A stretch of DNA of 64,000 bases from Streptomyces scabichelini (GTDB taxonomy: Bacteria; Actinomycetota; Actinomycetes; Streptomycetales; Streptomycetaceae): contig NZ_JAAKZY010000012.1 of NCBI RefSeq assembly GCF_011045015.1, positions 1 through 64,000 on the forward strand, in the 5' to 3' direction. Position 1 is the stretch's first letter. Every line of letters begins with the position of its first letter. Positions 19,245 to 28,088 of this stretch are shown here, in pieces. The notes beneath the pieces were generated by a model. The model searched no databases. It worked only from the letters and a program-made list of their open reading frames with translations, and had not been told where the DNA came from. Made by a program: the position numbers and the translations under genes.

Positions 19245-20030
19245 CCGTTCTGCGCCTGCCAGGTGGTGCTGCAACTCGATGTGGAAGGCCAGGAGGTCCA
19301 GGGGCAGACGAGGCCCTCCAGCAGGATGCCGCTGCCCAGCAGCAACCCGCCCGACAGACCTGTGAAGACGCCGCCGAGGGGTTCCAGCCGGATGCCTGCC
19401 GTCCCGGGGAGCCTCGCGGGCTCCCCGGTCCGCGGCCGGAGCGCGGCCCGGTACTCGGGCGGGCGGCTGGGCAGCACCAACCCGCACCCGTACGGCAGTG
19501 CCTCGTTGATGCCGTGCGGCGCCATCGCGGCCACGGTGGTGGGAAGTCCGTCGAAGCCGTCGAGCACCGGCAGGATCAGCCGCCGGTCCAGCAGCATCGC
19601 GGCGCGGGTGGCGGACCCGTACGACTCCGGCGCGACGGGCGCCCAGCTCCGCGTAGTCCTGGACGAGCTTCCGCTCCATCCAGCTCCGCAGATCCAGCGC
19701 GGCGGGAATCCCCGGAGGCGACCGGGAAGAGGACGGGGACCGGCTCGCCCGCCTGCCGGCGCTCGATCAGCGACAGCAGGAGCCGTACGAGCATCATCGT
19801 CTTGCCGGAGCCCGGGTCTGGCGCTCCTGGCCAGATAGGCACCGGCGCCGCTCGGCAGCAGCGCGGCAAGCACGGACGCCGGGTCGTCCAGGTGCGGGGC
19901 GACCAACAGGGATCCCACGGTTCCCGCGCCCAGCAGTGACAGACAGACGATCCCGGCCGGCCGCACACGTGACCTTGGGGCAACTCCGTTCACCCGACGG
20001 AGAGTCCCGCACGCGCCCGGCACCGGGTGC
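19245..20030 (-). pseudogene. Decayed NACHT-type NTPase, N-terminal half
   Basis: Conserved pieces of a Streptomyces NACHT/STAND NTPase can be read on the minus strand only by changing frame about three times. They are a hydrophobic N-terminal segment (VCLSLLGAGTVGSLLVAPHLDDPASVLAAL, ~19990-19850), Walker A GSGKTMMLVRLLLSLIERR (~19813-19750), then MERKLVQDYAELG (~19679), then Walker B LILPVLDGFDGLP with the following HGINEALPYGCGLVL...SRPPEYRA (~19580-19440). Further shifts precede LDLLAFHIELQHHL near 19280. No C-terminal sensor repeats remain. The remnant ends about 5 nt from the GntR stop. No intact gene occupies 19241-20226. Confidence 0.75.
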
Positions 20031-20226
20031 CGAATCGGCGGACCCCACGAGCGGGTGAAACCGGATGGTCAGTCACTCGGAGACAGCTCGGATGACTGAC
20101 GGGTGTTCCGGGGTGGCGATCGGGGCAGTGATGCGTTCACTCCCCCGTGCAAGGGGGCTGCGAGCGCCCGGTGTACACGCCGTAAGGTTGGGGCGTACGC
20201 GAGGCAACGTCGGAAGGAGGCACTGG

Positions 20227-21246
20227 GTGATCGAGCTCGAGGGGGTTCCCGAGCTGGTCGACCCGGTCATGGTGGCCGCGTTCGAGGGCTGGAACGACGC
20301 CGGCGACGCCGCCTCCACCGCGGTCGCGCATCTCGACAGGGAGTGGAAGGGCGAGGTCTTCGCGGCGCTCGACGCCGAGGACTACTACGACTTCCAGGTC
20401 AACCGCCCGACCGTGTGGCTGGACGGCGGCGTACGCAAGATCACGTGGCCGACGACAAGGTTGTCGGTGGTCCGGGTCGGCGGCGAGAAGCCCCGGGACC
20501 TGGTGCTGGTCCGCGGTATCGAGCCGTCCATGCGCTGGCGCTCGTTCTGCAACGAGATCCTGGGCTTCGCCCACGAGCTGGGCGTGGAGCTGGTCGTGAT
20601 CCTGGGCGCCCTGCTCGGTGACACCCCGCACACGCGTCCGGTCCCGGTCAGCGGGGTCACGTCCGACGCGGACCTGGCCCGCACCATGGACCTGGAGGAG
20701 ACCAAGTACGAGGGCCCCACCGGCATCGTCGGCATCCTCCAGGAGGCGTGCACACACGCGGGCGTACCGGCCGTCAGCCTGTGGGCGGCGGTGCCGCACT
20801 ACGTCTCGCAGCCGCCGAACCCCAAGGCGACGCTGGCCCTCCTCAACCGCCTGGAAGACCTCATCGACATGCGCATCCCGCTGGGCGAGCTGCCCGAGGA
20901 CGCGCGGGCCTGGCAGTTGGGCGTGGACCAGCTGGCCGCGGAGGACAGCGAGGTCGCCGAGTACGTGCAGTCGCTGGAGGAGGCCCGGGACACCGCCGAG
21001 CTTCCCGAGGCGTCGGGCGACGCGATCGCCCGCGAGTTCGAGCGCTATCTGCGGCGGCGGGACGGCAACGGCCCGGCGGCGGGCCAGGCCGGCGGACACG
21101 CCACGGAGAGCGGCGACGCCCCTTTCCTCCGTGACAACCCGGGCGGCCGGAATCGACCGCCGAAGCCGCAGCGGCCGGGAGCCGAGGACGAGGGCCCGTC
21201 TTCGTCCGAGGGCCCGTCTTCGTCCGAGGACTCGTCGGAGGACTGA
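20227..21246 (+). CDS. PAC2-family protein
   Basis: This 339-aa protein is of the PAC2 family, related in fold to the archaeal/eukaryotic proteasome assembly chaperone 2. Recognisable segments are VPELVDPVMVAAFEGWNDAGDAAS, LVLVRGIEPSMRWRSFCNEIL, GVELVVILGALLGDTPHTRPVPVSG and TKYEGPTGIVGILQEACTHAGVPAVSLWAAVPHYV, followed by a helical region with paired Glu residues. The last ~60 residues are a disordered, acidic Ser/Glu tail encoded by near-exact 18-bp tandem repeats (EGPSSS EGPSSS). The GTG start has GGAAGGAGG upstream, with a TAAGGT -10-like box at 20183-20188. The biochemical function of actinobacterial PAC2 proteins is not established; a link to the proteasome is possible but only inferred. 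Confidence 0.85.
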   Translation: MIELEGVPELVDPVMVAAFEGWNDAGDAASTAVAHLDREWKGEVFAALDAEDYYDFQVNRPTVWLDGGVRKITWPTTRLSVVRVGGEKPRDLVLVRGIEPSMRWRSFCNEILGFAHELGVELVVILGALLGDTPHTRPVPVSGVTSDADLARTMDLEETKYEGPTGIVGILQEACTHAGVPAVSLWAAVPHYVSQPPNPKATLALLNRLEDLIDMRIPLGELPEDARAWQLGVDQLAAEDSEVAEYVQSLEEARDTAELPEASGDAIAREFERYLRRRDGNGPAAGQAGGHATESGDAPFLRDNPGGRNRPPKPQRPGAEDEGPSSSEGPSSSEDSSED

Positions 21247-21332
21247 GGAGTCCTCTCGGGGACTGAGCGTTCTCGTCGTAGGACGGAACCTCTCGTCGGA
21301 GAAACCGAACCGGAAGAACCGGAATGACCGGA

Positions 21333-21383
21333 AGGACCGACCGAGGGCGGTGCGCGCGCGACGCACCGCCCTCGGTCGGTCCT
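21333..21383. terminator. Bidirectional terminator
   Basis: A perfect 22-bp stem (21333-21354 with 21362-21383) and a 7-nt loop lie between the convergent PAC2 and beta-propeller genes. Confidence 0.9.
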
Positions 21384-21402
21384 GAAGCCGGTTCCGCGGC
21401 GG

Positions 21403-22365
21403 TCAGACCTTCGGCACCGCCACCACGTCGTACTCCGTGTCCGGCGTGGGCTGCTCGACGTCGAAGCGGGCGTTCGGCAGATACAGCCGGTCGCCCCAGG
21501 CCGCGACCGTCGTCGGGATCCGGAAGCGCGGGTCGGTGATGCGGGTGATCGCCGTGCCCTTGGTCCCGGAGGCGTTCAGCCGGAACACGTCGATCGCGTT
21601 CTGCTGCTGCTGGACGACATAGAGGGTCCGCCCGAGCAGCAACAGGCCGTCCCCGTTGGGCACTCTGGCCCCGCCCAAGTCGACGGCGCGGGCGCTTCCG
21701 GTGCGCGGGTCGACCCGCATCAGAGTGCCGCCGTCCATGAAGATGTTGACCACGAGCAGGGCACTGCCGTCCGGAGTGCGCTCGATGCCGTTGGCCGTGA
21801 AATCGGGGCCCTGCTCCCAGTCGCCGCTCAGCGGCACGGTGGTGACGGCTCCGTGCTTGCCGTGCTTGCCGAGCGCGAGCCGGTAGAGCCGCGGCGCGAA
21901 CGAGTCGGTGAACCAGGCGGCGTCCGGCGTGAGGATCACGTCGTTCACGAAGGAGCCCGAGCCCCCGACGGCGTACACCTTCTCGAGTTCCCCGCTGCGG
22001 GCGTCGACCGTCCGCAGCTCGCCGCTCGTGCCGCCCGCGACGAAGAGCGTGCCGTTCCGGTCGATCTTCACCCCGACTGAGGGGTGTTCGGCCCCGAGGC
22101 CCTTGCTGATGACGGCGCCGCGCCCGGTGACAAGGCTCGCCCGGTAGATGTCGCCGTTCGCGAGAGATCCGAAGTACGCCTGCGGGCGGGAGCCGATGGC
22201 GATGCCCTCGGGCTGGAAGCCGTTCGGCAACAGGAACCGGGTGGGCCAACGCTGTTCGGTCGCGCGGCCGGTGCCTGCGGCATGTGCGGTGCCGCCGAGG
22301 AATGCCGCGCCCCCCATGGCCGCGGCTGCCGTGAGAAGTCTTCGACGTGCGAAGGAACGGTCCAT
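21403..22365 (-). CDS. Tat-exported SMP-30/NHL-type beta-propeller protein
   Basis: This 320-aa secreted protein has a twin-arginine signal (RRRLLTAAAAMGGAAFLGG, cleaved after AHA near residue 29). The mature part resembles SMP-30/gluconolactonase-like or NHL beta-propellers, with repeated blades such as FQPEGIAIGSRPQAYFGSLANGDIYR, NDVILTPDAAWFTDSFAPRLYRL, FTANGIERTPDGSALLVVNI and GDGLLLLGRTLYVVQQQQNAI. No lipobox is present. Metal-binding residues of true gluconolactonases are not obvious, so an enzymatic role is uncertain. The ATG has TGAGGA 7 nt upstream. It is divergent from the S8 peptidase gene. Confidence 0.8.
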   Translation of the reverse strand: MDRSFARRRLLTAAAAMGGAAFLGGTAHAAGTGRATEQRWPTRFLLPNGFQPEGIAIGSRPQAYFGSLANGDIYRASLVTGRGAVISKGLGAEHPSVGVKIDRNGTLFVAGGTSGELRTVDARSGELEKVYAVGGSGSFVNDVILTPDAAWFTDSFAPRLYRLALGKHGKHGAVTTVPLSGDWEQGPDFTANGIERTPDGSALLVVNIFMDGGTLMRVDPRTGSARAVDLGGARVPNGDGLLLLGRTLYVVQQQQNAIDVFRLNASGTKGTAITRITDPRFRIPTTVAAWGDRLYLPNARFDVEQPTPDTEYDVVAVPKV

Positions 22366-22632
22366 GAAACGTCCTCACACAAGGGGCCGACCGGTGGTCG
22401 GCCAATCGGTCAACAGACGCTGTCACCCCATCACATGACAGACGTCTCCGCAGCCTTTGGCCGGATTGTTACGTGACATCGTTTTCCGGACGGATTGCAC
22501 GGGGTTCCCAATTCAACTTGTTTTCAAACACAGTTGACGAACTCGGGGGTGGACGAGTCGCCTCCGGCGTGCCAGGTTGTGCCTCGCGGGAACGACCGGA
22601 GGAAACGGACCGGAACGGCCGGGGGAAACGGC

Positions 22633-22668
22633 ACGGAAACCGATCGACGTACGGAAACGGATCGACGA
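22633..22668. repeat. 18-bp tandem direct repeat in the S8 peptidase leader
   Basis: ACGGAAACCGATCGACGT (22633-22650) is followed directly by ACGGAAACGGATCGACGA (22651-22668), with 16/18 identity. The 356-bp spacer 22366-22721 otherwise holds further GGAAACGG-like motifs and an AT-rich patch (22508-22541) with a TTGACG -35-like element. No convincing gene is visible there. Confidence 0.5.
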
Positions 22669-22721
22669 GGACGCATCACGACCCATCCAGCACCTGCACG
22701 GACCGAAGGGAGCGGCACGCG

Positions 22722-24470
22722 ATGACCGACCAGGTACAGCCGGCGCAGGGCCCGGGAGCGTCCGGGCCGGGGCCCGACGGCGCGGGATTCACCTACCGAG
22801 GAGCCGAGCAGGAACTGATCGTCGTCGCACGGCCCGAGGCCCGGCTGCGCGCCGAGGCCGAAGGGGTCCGTTCGGCGGCCGGCGCCGACGTATCGGCGCT
22901 CAACATGTTCCTCAGTGACGAACAGCTCGCCCTGGAGCCGCTGTTCGGCAGCGAGGAACGCTTGCAGTCCGGTGTGCAGCCACCGGTGGCCGGCGCCGAG
23001 TCGGCCCCCGACCTGGGACTCTTCTACCGGGTTCGCGGCGTCGAGAGCCGGGCGCAGGAGCTGCGTTCGCGGATCGCGGCGCTGCCGGAGATCGCCACGG
23101 CGTACGTGAAGCCGGGCGCCGTGCCGGCCTCGGTGGGATCCGTCGGCCAGAGCACCGACGAGAGCCGGCGGCGCAAGGAAGGCGCCCCGGTCACGCCCGA
23201 CTTCACCAGCCGCCAGGGCTACTTGCGCCCCGCGCCCGAGGGAGTGGACGCCTACTGGGCCTGGCAGCGGCCCGGCGGTTCCGGCCAGGGCGTCACCGTC
23301 ATCGACGTCGAGGGGGCCTGGCAGCTCGGCCACGAGGACCTGTCCGCGAAGCTCGCGGGCGTCGTGGTCGGCACACCGATCCAGGACCTGGCCTGGCGCA
23401 ACCACGGCACCGCCGTCATCGGCGTGATCGGCGGCGACCGCAACGAGTACGGGATCACCGGCATCGTGCCGGACGCCCTGACCGCGGCCGCGTCCTTCCA
23501 GGACCTCGGCACCGCGGCCACGATCCACGCGGCGGCCGACCGGCTGAGCCCCGGCGACATCATCCTGATCGAACTGCACCGCCCCGGGCCGCGGTTCGAC
23601 TTCGAGGTGCGCGACGACCAGCGCGGCTACATCGCGCTCGAGTGGTGGCCTGACGACTTCGCGGCCATCCGGTACGCGACCGCCAAGGGCGTCATCGTGG
23701 TGGCGGCCGCGGGCAACGGCGGCGAGTCGCTGGACGACGCGGTGTACGAGCGTCGCCCCGACGAATTCCCCGAGTGGTGGCGCAACCCGTTCAACCCCTC
23801 CAACCGGTCGTCCGGCGCGGTCCTGGTCGGTGCGGGCGCCCCGCCGCCCGGCACGCACGGCCGTGACCACGGCCCGGACCGCTCACGCCTCGCGTTCTCC
23901 AACTACGGGGCGCGTGTGGACGCGCAGGGCTGGGGCCGTGAGGTCACGACGACGGGCGGCTTCTGGGACCGGCCCGGCGATCTGCAGGGCGGCGCCGAGG
24001 AGATCGCCTGGTTCACGGACACGTTCTCCGGGACCTCCTCCGCCTCCCCGGTGGTGGTCGGCGCCCTGGCCTCGCTGCAGGGCATGCTCAAGGCGGCGGG
24101 GCAGCAGCCGATGTCCCCGGAGCGTGCGCGCCAGGTGCTGCGGGCCACCGGCTCCCAGCAGCAGGACGCGCCGGGCCGGCCCGCCTCGCAGCGGATCGGC
24201 AACCGGCCCGACATCAAGGCAGCGGTCGCCCATCTGCTGCCGGAGGCGGTCGGCTCGGGCCAGGCCGAGCGGTACTGGGACGAGCTGCTGCCGTATCCGC
24301 GTGAACTTCCGCCCAGGCTCCGGCTGTTCGTGGCCGGTGACTGGCGCAGTCTGAACAACCCGTCCCCTGAGATCCGCCAGGCGGTGCACGCCGCCTTCGC
24401 GGGAGGACGGCCCGACGTTCGTGTGTGGTTCTCGGACGACGAGATCGTCGGCCTGGTGGTCACAGGCTGA
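22722..24470 (+). CDS. Cytoplasmic S8-family (subtilisin-like) serine peptidase
   Basis: This 582-aa protein has no signal peptide. Residues ~1-165 are a charged N-terminal region of unknown fold. The peptidase domain (~175-480) carries the catalytic triad as Asp in GVTVIDVEGAWQ (~193), His in WRNHGTAVIGVIGG (~228) and Ser in FSGTSSASPVVVGAL (~439), with the oxyanion Asn in VVAAAGNGGESL (~331). All active-site residues appear intact. The last ~65 residues (AERYWDELLPYP...) resemble the C-terminal domain of the next gene product. The ATG has AAGGGAG 9 nt upstream. The gene 73 nt downstream encodes a Gln-rich repeat protein and is likely co-transcribed. The substrate is unknown. Confidence 0.88.
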   Translation: MTDQVQPAQGPGASGPGPDGAGFTYRGAEQELIVVARPEARLRAEAEGVRSAAGADVSALNMFLSDEQLALEPLFGSEERLQSGVQPPVAGAESAPDLGLFYRVRGVESRAQELRSRIAALPEIATAYVKPGAVPASVGSVGQSTDESRRRKEGAPVTPDFTSRQGYLRPAPEGVDAYWAWQRPGGSGQGVTVIDVEGAWQLGHEDLSAKLAGVVVGTPIQDLAWRNHGTAVIGVIGGDRNEYGITGIVPDALTAAASFQDLGTAATIHAAADRLSPGDIILIELHRPGPRFDFEVRDDQRGYIALEWWPDDFAAIRYATAKGVIVVAAAGNGGESLDDAVYERRPDEFPEWWRNPFNPSNRSSGAVLVGAGAPPPGTHGRDHGPDRSRLAFSNYGARVDAQGWGREVTTTGGFWDRPGDLQGGAEEIAWFTDTFSGTSSASPVVVGALASLQGMLKAAGQQPMSPERARQVLRATGSQQQDAPGRPASQRIGNRPDIKAAVAHLLPEAVGSGQAERYWDELLPYPRELPPRLRLFVAGDWRSLNNPSPEIRQAVHAAFAGGRPDVRVWFSDDEIVGLVVTG

Positions 24471-24543
24471 GGACCCGCTCGACGCGCTCGTCGACGATTC
24501 ACCCCAACCATTGCCCCAACCATTGAGGGAAGGTGGCACCCGC

Positions 24544-25167
24544 ATGAGCACCACCCCGCAGATGAGCCAACAGGGACAGCAAGGTCAGCAGGGCCAGCAG
24601 GGCCCGAGCACGGCTCCGCCGCAGCCGCAGCAGTACGGGCAGCAGCAGGGCTTCGGCCAGCAGCAGCAGCCGTTCGGGCAACAGGGCATGGCGCAGCAGC
24701 CGTTCGGGCAACAGGGCATGGCGCAGCAGCCGTTCGGCCAGCAGGGCATGGGCATGGGCACGCAGCAGGGCATGGGCATGAGCACGCAGCAGGGCATGGG
24801 TCAGCAGCAGCTTCCGCAGCACCTGCAGCAGCAGCTCCAGCAGCTCGGTCAGCAGCAGCCGTTCCAGCAGCTGCTCCAGCAGCTCGGCGGGCAGCAACAG
24901 CAGGGCCAGCCGCTGGTCCTGCGGACCGCGGCCGAGGCCCAGGCGCTGGTGAGCGGTGTGGCCGAGCACTTCTGGGACGTCGTCACACCGCTCCCGGGCC
25001 AGCCGCAGATCCTGTACCTGTACATCAACCAGGGCTGGCGTCCTCTGGTGAACCCCAACCAGGTGACGCATGACGAGGTCCAGGAGGCCTTCGCCTTCGG
25101 GCAGCAGGTCATCGGGATCTACGAGTCCAACAGCAACGCCATCCAGGCCGTCATCGTGAACAAGTAG
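24544..25167 (+). CDS. Gln/Gly/Met-rich repeat protein with S8-partner C-terminal domain
   Basis: This 207-aa protein has residues 1-~115 that are mostly Gln, with three QQPFGQQGM units and MGTQQG/MSTQQG units, and no signal peptide. The low-complexity part is prion-like in composition. Residues ~138-207 form an ordered domain (AEHFWDVVTPLP..., GWRPLVNPNQ..., VQEAFAFGQQVIGIY) that aligns by eye with the C-terminus of the preceding S8 peptidase. The ATG is chosen at the beginning of the Gln-rich part; GAAGG lies about 12 nt upstream. The ordered domain may tether both proteins to the same partner, or this protein may be a substrate. The function is not known to me. Confidence 0.75.
   Translation: MSTTPQMSQQGQQGQQGQQGPSTAPPQPQQYGQQQGFGQQQQPFGQQGMAQQPFGQQGMAQQPFGQQGMGMGTQQGMGMSTQQGMGQQQLPQHLQQQLQQLGQQQPFQQLLQQLGGQQQQGQPLVLRTAAEAQALVSGVAEHFWDVVTPLPGQPQILYLYINQGWRPLVNPNQVTHDEVQEAFAFGQQVIGIYESNSNAIQAVIVNK
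24650..24806 (+). repeat. Coding repeats in the Gln-rich gene
   Basis: About 30-bp units encoding QQPFGQQGMA are repeated nearly three times, followed by two ~24-bp units encoding GM(G/S)TQQGM. Slippage here would change the copy number in frame. Confidence 0.75.
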
Positions 25168-25189
25168 CGAGCGGCGGCACGGCACAGAG

Positions 25190-25221
25190 GGCGCCGGGCG
25201 GGAGATGACCCGCCCGGCGCC
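25190..25221. terminator. Bidirectional terminator
   Basis: GGCGCCGGGCGGG (25190-25202) pairs perfectly with CCCGCCCGGCGCC (25209-25221) around AGATGA, between the Gln-rich gene and convergent mshC. Confidence 0.9.
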
Positions 25222-25291
25222 TGTCTGTGCGCGAAGCGTTTCCGCGAAGCGTTCCGCGCAGCGTTTCCGCGGAGGGGTTACGGGCCGGGGG

Positions 25292-26521
25292 TTACAGGGC
25301 CACCCCGAGGAGCGCGTCCACGGCCCGCGATACGACGCCGGGGGCGCCCTCGTCCGTACCGCCCTGTTCCTGCTGGCGGGCGGCCCAGCGGTCGACGGCC
25401 GCGAGGGCGGCAGGCGCGTCCAGGTCGTTCGCGAGGGCCTCGCGGATCTCCTCGACGAGCGCGTCGGCGGACGGTCCGTCGGGCCGCGACACGGCGGCCC
25501 GCCAGCGGTCGAGCCTGGCGAGGGCGTCCTGAAGGACCTGGTCGGTCCACTCCCAGTCGGCCCGGTAGTGGTGCGAGAGCAGGGCGAGCCGGATGGCCAC
25601 CGGGTCGACTCCGTCGCGCCGCAGCTTCGACACGAAGACCAGGTTGCCCTTGGACTTGGACATCTTCTCGCCGTGCAGCGCGACCATGCCCGCGTGCACG
25701 TACGCCTTGGCCATGGGGAACTCGCCGGTCAGCGCCTGCGCGTGGGAGGCACCCATCTCGTGGTGCGGGAAGACGAGGTCGGAGCCGCCGCCCTGCACGT
25801 CGAAGCCCATGCCCAGGTGGTCGAGCGCGATCGCGACGCATTCGATGTGCCAGCCGGGCCTGCCCCGGCCGAGCGAACCGCCGTCCCAGCTCGGCTCGCC
25901 CTCCCGGGCGGCCATCCACAGCATCGGGTCGAGCGGGTTCTTCTTGCCCGGACGCTCCGGGTCGCCACCGCGCTCGGCGGACAGCAGCCGCATCGTGGCG
26001 GCGTCCAGGTTGGACACCTTCCCGAAGTGCGGGTCGGCCTCGACGGAGAAGTAGATGTCGCCCTCGACCTCGTACGCGGCCCCGGCGTCCCGCAGCCGCT
26101 CGACGAGCGGGACGATCCCGGGTATGGCCTCGACGGCGCCGATGTACTGCTTCGGCGGCAGCATCCGCAGGGCGGTCATGTCCTCGCGGAAAAGGGCGGT
26201 CTCCTTCTCGGCGAGCCCGACCCAGTCGACGCGGTCCCGCGCCGCGCGCTCGAGAAGCGGATCGTCGACGTCCGTCACGTTCTGGACGTAGTGAACCTGC
26301 CGCTTGGTGTCGAGCCACACGCGCTGAACGAGGTCGAACGCGTTGTAGGTCGCCGCATGACCGATGTGGGTCGCGTCGTACGGGGTGATGCCGCAGACGT
26401 AGATACGGGCGACAGGGCCGGGATCGAGGGTGATCAGACCCTCGGTCGCGGTGTCGTGGATCCGGAGGTCGCGGCCCTGTCCAGGCAGGGCGGGGACCTC
26501 AGAAGCGGGCCAGGCATACAT
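25292..26521 (-). CDS. mshC: Cysteine:GlcN-Ins ligase MshC (mycothiol biosynthesis)
   Basis: This 409-aa class I cysteinyl-tRNA-synthetase-like enzyme joins cysteine to 1D-myo-inosityl 2-amino-2-deoxy-glucopyranoside using ATP, the penultimate step of mycothiol synthesis. Zinc-site and HIGH motifs are [16 protein letters not shown] and the KMSKS motif is [10 protein letters not shown]. Further typical blocks are [28 protein letters not shown] and [12 protein letters not shown]. It lacks the extended tRNA-binding C-terminus of CysS, which supports MshC. The ATG is preceded not by a ribosome site but by TAGGCT at 6 nt, suggesting a leaderless message. The neighbouring SCO1664/DUF3090/phosphatase genes are conserved companions of mshC in actinobacteria. 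Confidence 0.95.
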   Translation of the reverse strand: MYAWPASEVPALPGQGRDLRIHDTATEGLITLDPGPVARIYVCGITPYDATHIGHAATYNAFDLVQRVWLDTKRQVHYVQNVTDVDDPLLERAARDRVDWVGLAEKETALFREDMTALRMLPPKQYIGAVEAIPGIVPLVERLRDAGAAYEVEGDIYFSVEADPHFGKVSNLDAATMRLLSAERGGDPERPGKKNPLDPMLWMAAREGEPSWDGGSLGRGRPGWHIECVAIALDHLGMGFDVQGGGSDLVFPHHEMGASHAQALTGEFPMAKAYVHAGMVALHGEKMSKSKGNLVFVSKLRRDGVDPVAIRLALLSHHYRADWEWTDQVLQDALARLDRWRAAVSRPDGPSADALVEEIREALANDLDAPAALAAVDRWAARQQEQGGTDEGAPGVVSRAVDALLGVAL

Positions 26522-26527
26522 GTCTTG

Positions 26528-26559
26528 AGCCTAACCGGACGGATGTTCCGTATACGAAC
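26528..26559 (-). promoter_or_regulatory. mshC promoter with dyad GTTCCGTATACGAAC
   Basis: A minus-strand -10 box TAGGCT (26528-26533) lies 6 nt before the mshC ATG. Upstream, at 26545-26559, GTTCCGTATACGAAC is an inverted repeat (GTTC/GAAC around GTATAC with one bulged base) covering the -35 position, where a regulator could bind. It resembles the partial dyads recognised by redox or stress regulators only in general form. Confidence 0.4.
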
Positions 26560-26622
26560 CGCATCAGGCCCGATGGCCGGGAGGGCGCTCTTGCGTGCGC
26601 GACTGCCGTCCGCATTGCCCCG

Positions 26623-27435
26623 CTATACGGGCGGCCACGGAATCGCGGGCCACTCCCCCGAGGGTTCCGGATGCCGCCCGATGGTGAGCAGATCGGCGAC
26701 ACGCGCGCGCGTGGCGTCGAGTTCCGCCGACGTGATCAGCTCGGCCAGCCGCAGGCCCAGTGCCCCGTCCAGGGCTTCCTTGAGTCCCCCGAGAACCTCG
26801 ACGGCCTCCGCGGTGAGCTTCTCCCCCGCCCAGCCCCACAGCAGCGTCCGCAGCTTGTTCTCGGCGTTGAAGGTGACCCCATGGTCGATGCCGTACAGCC
26901 GCCCGTCACCGGTGGGCAGGAGATGCCCGCCCTTGCGGTCCGCGTTGTTGATCACGGCGTCGAGTACGGCGAGCCTGCGCAGCCGCTCGTCGTCGGCGTG
27001 CACGAGCAGCGCCGTACGCCCCTCACCGACCTCGGCGAACCCGACGGCCTTCCAGCCGTCGCCGGGCTCCTCCGCGTCGACCAGCGCGAGCAGTTCGGCA
27101 CCGGGTACCGGCTCGATCCACAGCTGGCACATGCCCTCGCCGTACGGTCCGTCGCGCAGCACGGTGGGGGGAACGAGCCCCCAGCCGGCCGCCTCGGACA
27201 CCTCGTACGCCGCGACCTCCCGCTGGGCGAGGGTCCCGTCGGGGAAGTCCCACAGCGGACGCTCGCCGGCGACCGGCTTGTAGACGCAGGGCTCCGTGCG
27301 GCCCTCGTACGTCACGTCGCACAGCAGCACCGCGTTCGAGGCCTCACGAATCTGTCCGCGTACCGTCAGCTCGCCCTCGGTGAGCAGCTCGGCCGTGGTC
27401 ACGCCTCGCGGCGGTATCCGTTCTGGCGCGGACAT
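26623..27435 (-). CDS. SCO1664-family protein with PI3/4-kinase-like core
   Basis: This 270-aa conserved actinobacterial protein belongs to the SCO1664 family. The body resembles a PI3K/PI4K or HipA-like kinase fold. A Lys follows a beta-strand in EPCVYKPVAGE, a catalytic-loop-like segment reads LDAVINNADRKGGHLL, and a metal-binding DFG-like motif reads LYGIDHGVTF. These positions appear intact, so phosphotransfer is plausible but unproven. The ATG at 27435 has GGAAGGA 5 nt upstream and lies inside the DUF3090 gene, overlapping it by 37 nt, which points to translational coupling. It lies between DUF3090 and mshC. Confidence 0.85.
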   Translation of the reverse strand: MSAPERIPPRGVTTAELLTEGELTVRGQIREASNAVLLCDVTYEGRTEPCVYKPVAGERPLWDFPDGTLAQREVAAYEVSEAAGWGLVPPTVLRDGPYGEGMCQLWIEPVPGAELLALVDAEEPGDGWKAVGFAEVGEGRTALLVHADDERLRRLAVLDAVINNADRKGGHLLPTGDGRLYGIDHGVTFNAENKLRTLLWGWAGEKLTAEAVEVLGGLKEALDGALGLRLAELITSAELDATRARVADLLTIGRHPEPSGEWPAIPWPPV

Positions 27436-27989
27436 ACGTGTCCTTCCGGATCGAGCGGGAGACTGCACAGCGGGCAGGGCGGCCGGCCCGCGTTGACCAC
27501 GTCGAGGGCGCGCTTGGCGAAGGCCCTTGCCTGGGCGCCGGTGAGGCGGACCCGCAGCATCGGGGGACCGTTCTCCTCGTCCTGCAGGAGCCTTTCCTCG
27601 GCGGCGGCGAGGTCCTCCTCGGAGTCGGCGTCCAGCTCCACGAGCGCCTGCGCCTCGACGATCATGCGCTGCTCGTCACCGTCCCAGGCCAGCGCCATGG
27701 TGCCGACCCGGAACTCCTCCTCCACGGGAGTTTCGAGAGGTTCGGTGTCGGAGACCTCCGCCGGGGCCATCGCCGGGACGGCCGCACTGCCTCCCGTACG
27801 CCGTACGACCTCGTCGAGAAGCTCGTCCATGCGCTCGGCGAGCGCCGCCACCTGCGTCTTCTCCAGAGCCACACTGGTCACCCGGGGCCCGGCGGTGGCC
27901 TGCAGGAAGAAGGTCCGGCGCCCGGGCAGCCCGACCGTACCGGCCACGAAACGGTCCGGTGGGTCGTAGAGGTACACCTGACGGGACAC
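27399..27989 (-). CDS. DUF3090 family protein
   Basis: This 196-aa protein is of the DUF3090 family. It has a conserved N-terminus RQVYLYDPPDRFVAGTVGLPG and a mid-region helix EKTQVAALAERMDELLDEV, then a beta-rich part (FRVGTMALAWDGDEQRMIVEAQAL). The end is a zinc-ribbon-like CPLC...HVCPRQNGY that probably binds a metal. The function is unknown. The GTG start has GGAG 7 nt upstream. It overlaps the SCO1664-family gene and follows the phosphatase gene by about 100 nt on the same strand. Confidence 0.88.
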   Translation of the reverse strand: MSRQVYLYDPPDRFVAGTVGLPGRRTFFLQATAGPRVTSVALEKTQVAALAERMDELLDEVVRRTGGSAAVPAMAPAEVSDTEPLETPVEEEFRVGTMALAWDGDEQRMIVEAQALVELDADSEEDLAAAEERLLQDEENGPPMLRVRLTGAQARAFAKRALDVVNAGRPPCPLCSLPLDPEGHVCPRQNGYRREA

Positions 27990-28088
27990 GTCCTGTCTCC
28001 ATTGGATCGAGTGCTTCTGCCATCGACTGCGTCTGCTGCTGACAACTGCTGCGCTGCTTCGACCGCTTCACCCTACTGCGGCTGACGA

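Noticed and set aside
25292..26521. Cysteinyl-tRNA synthetase (cysS)
   Set aside because: The protein lacks the C-terminal extension of CysS and sits with the mshC-associated gene trio.
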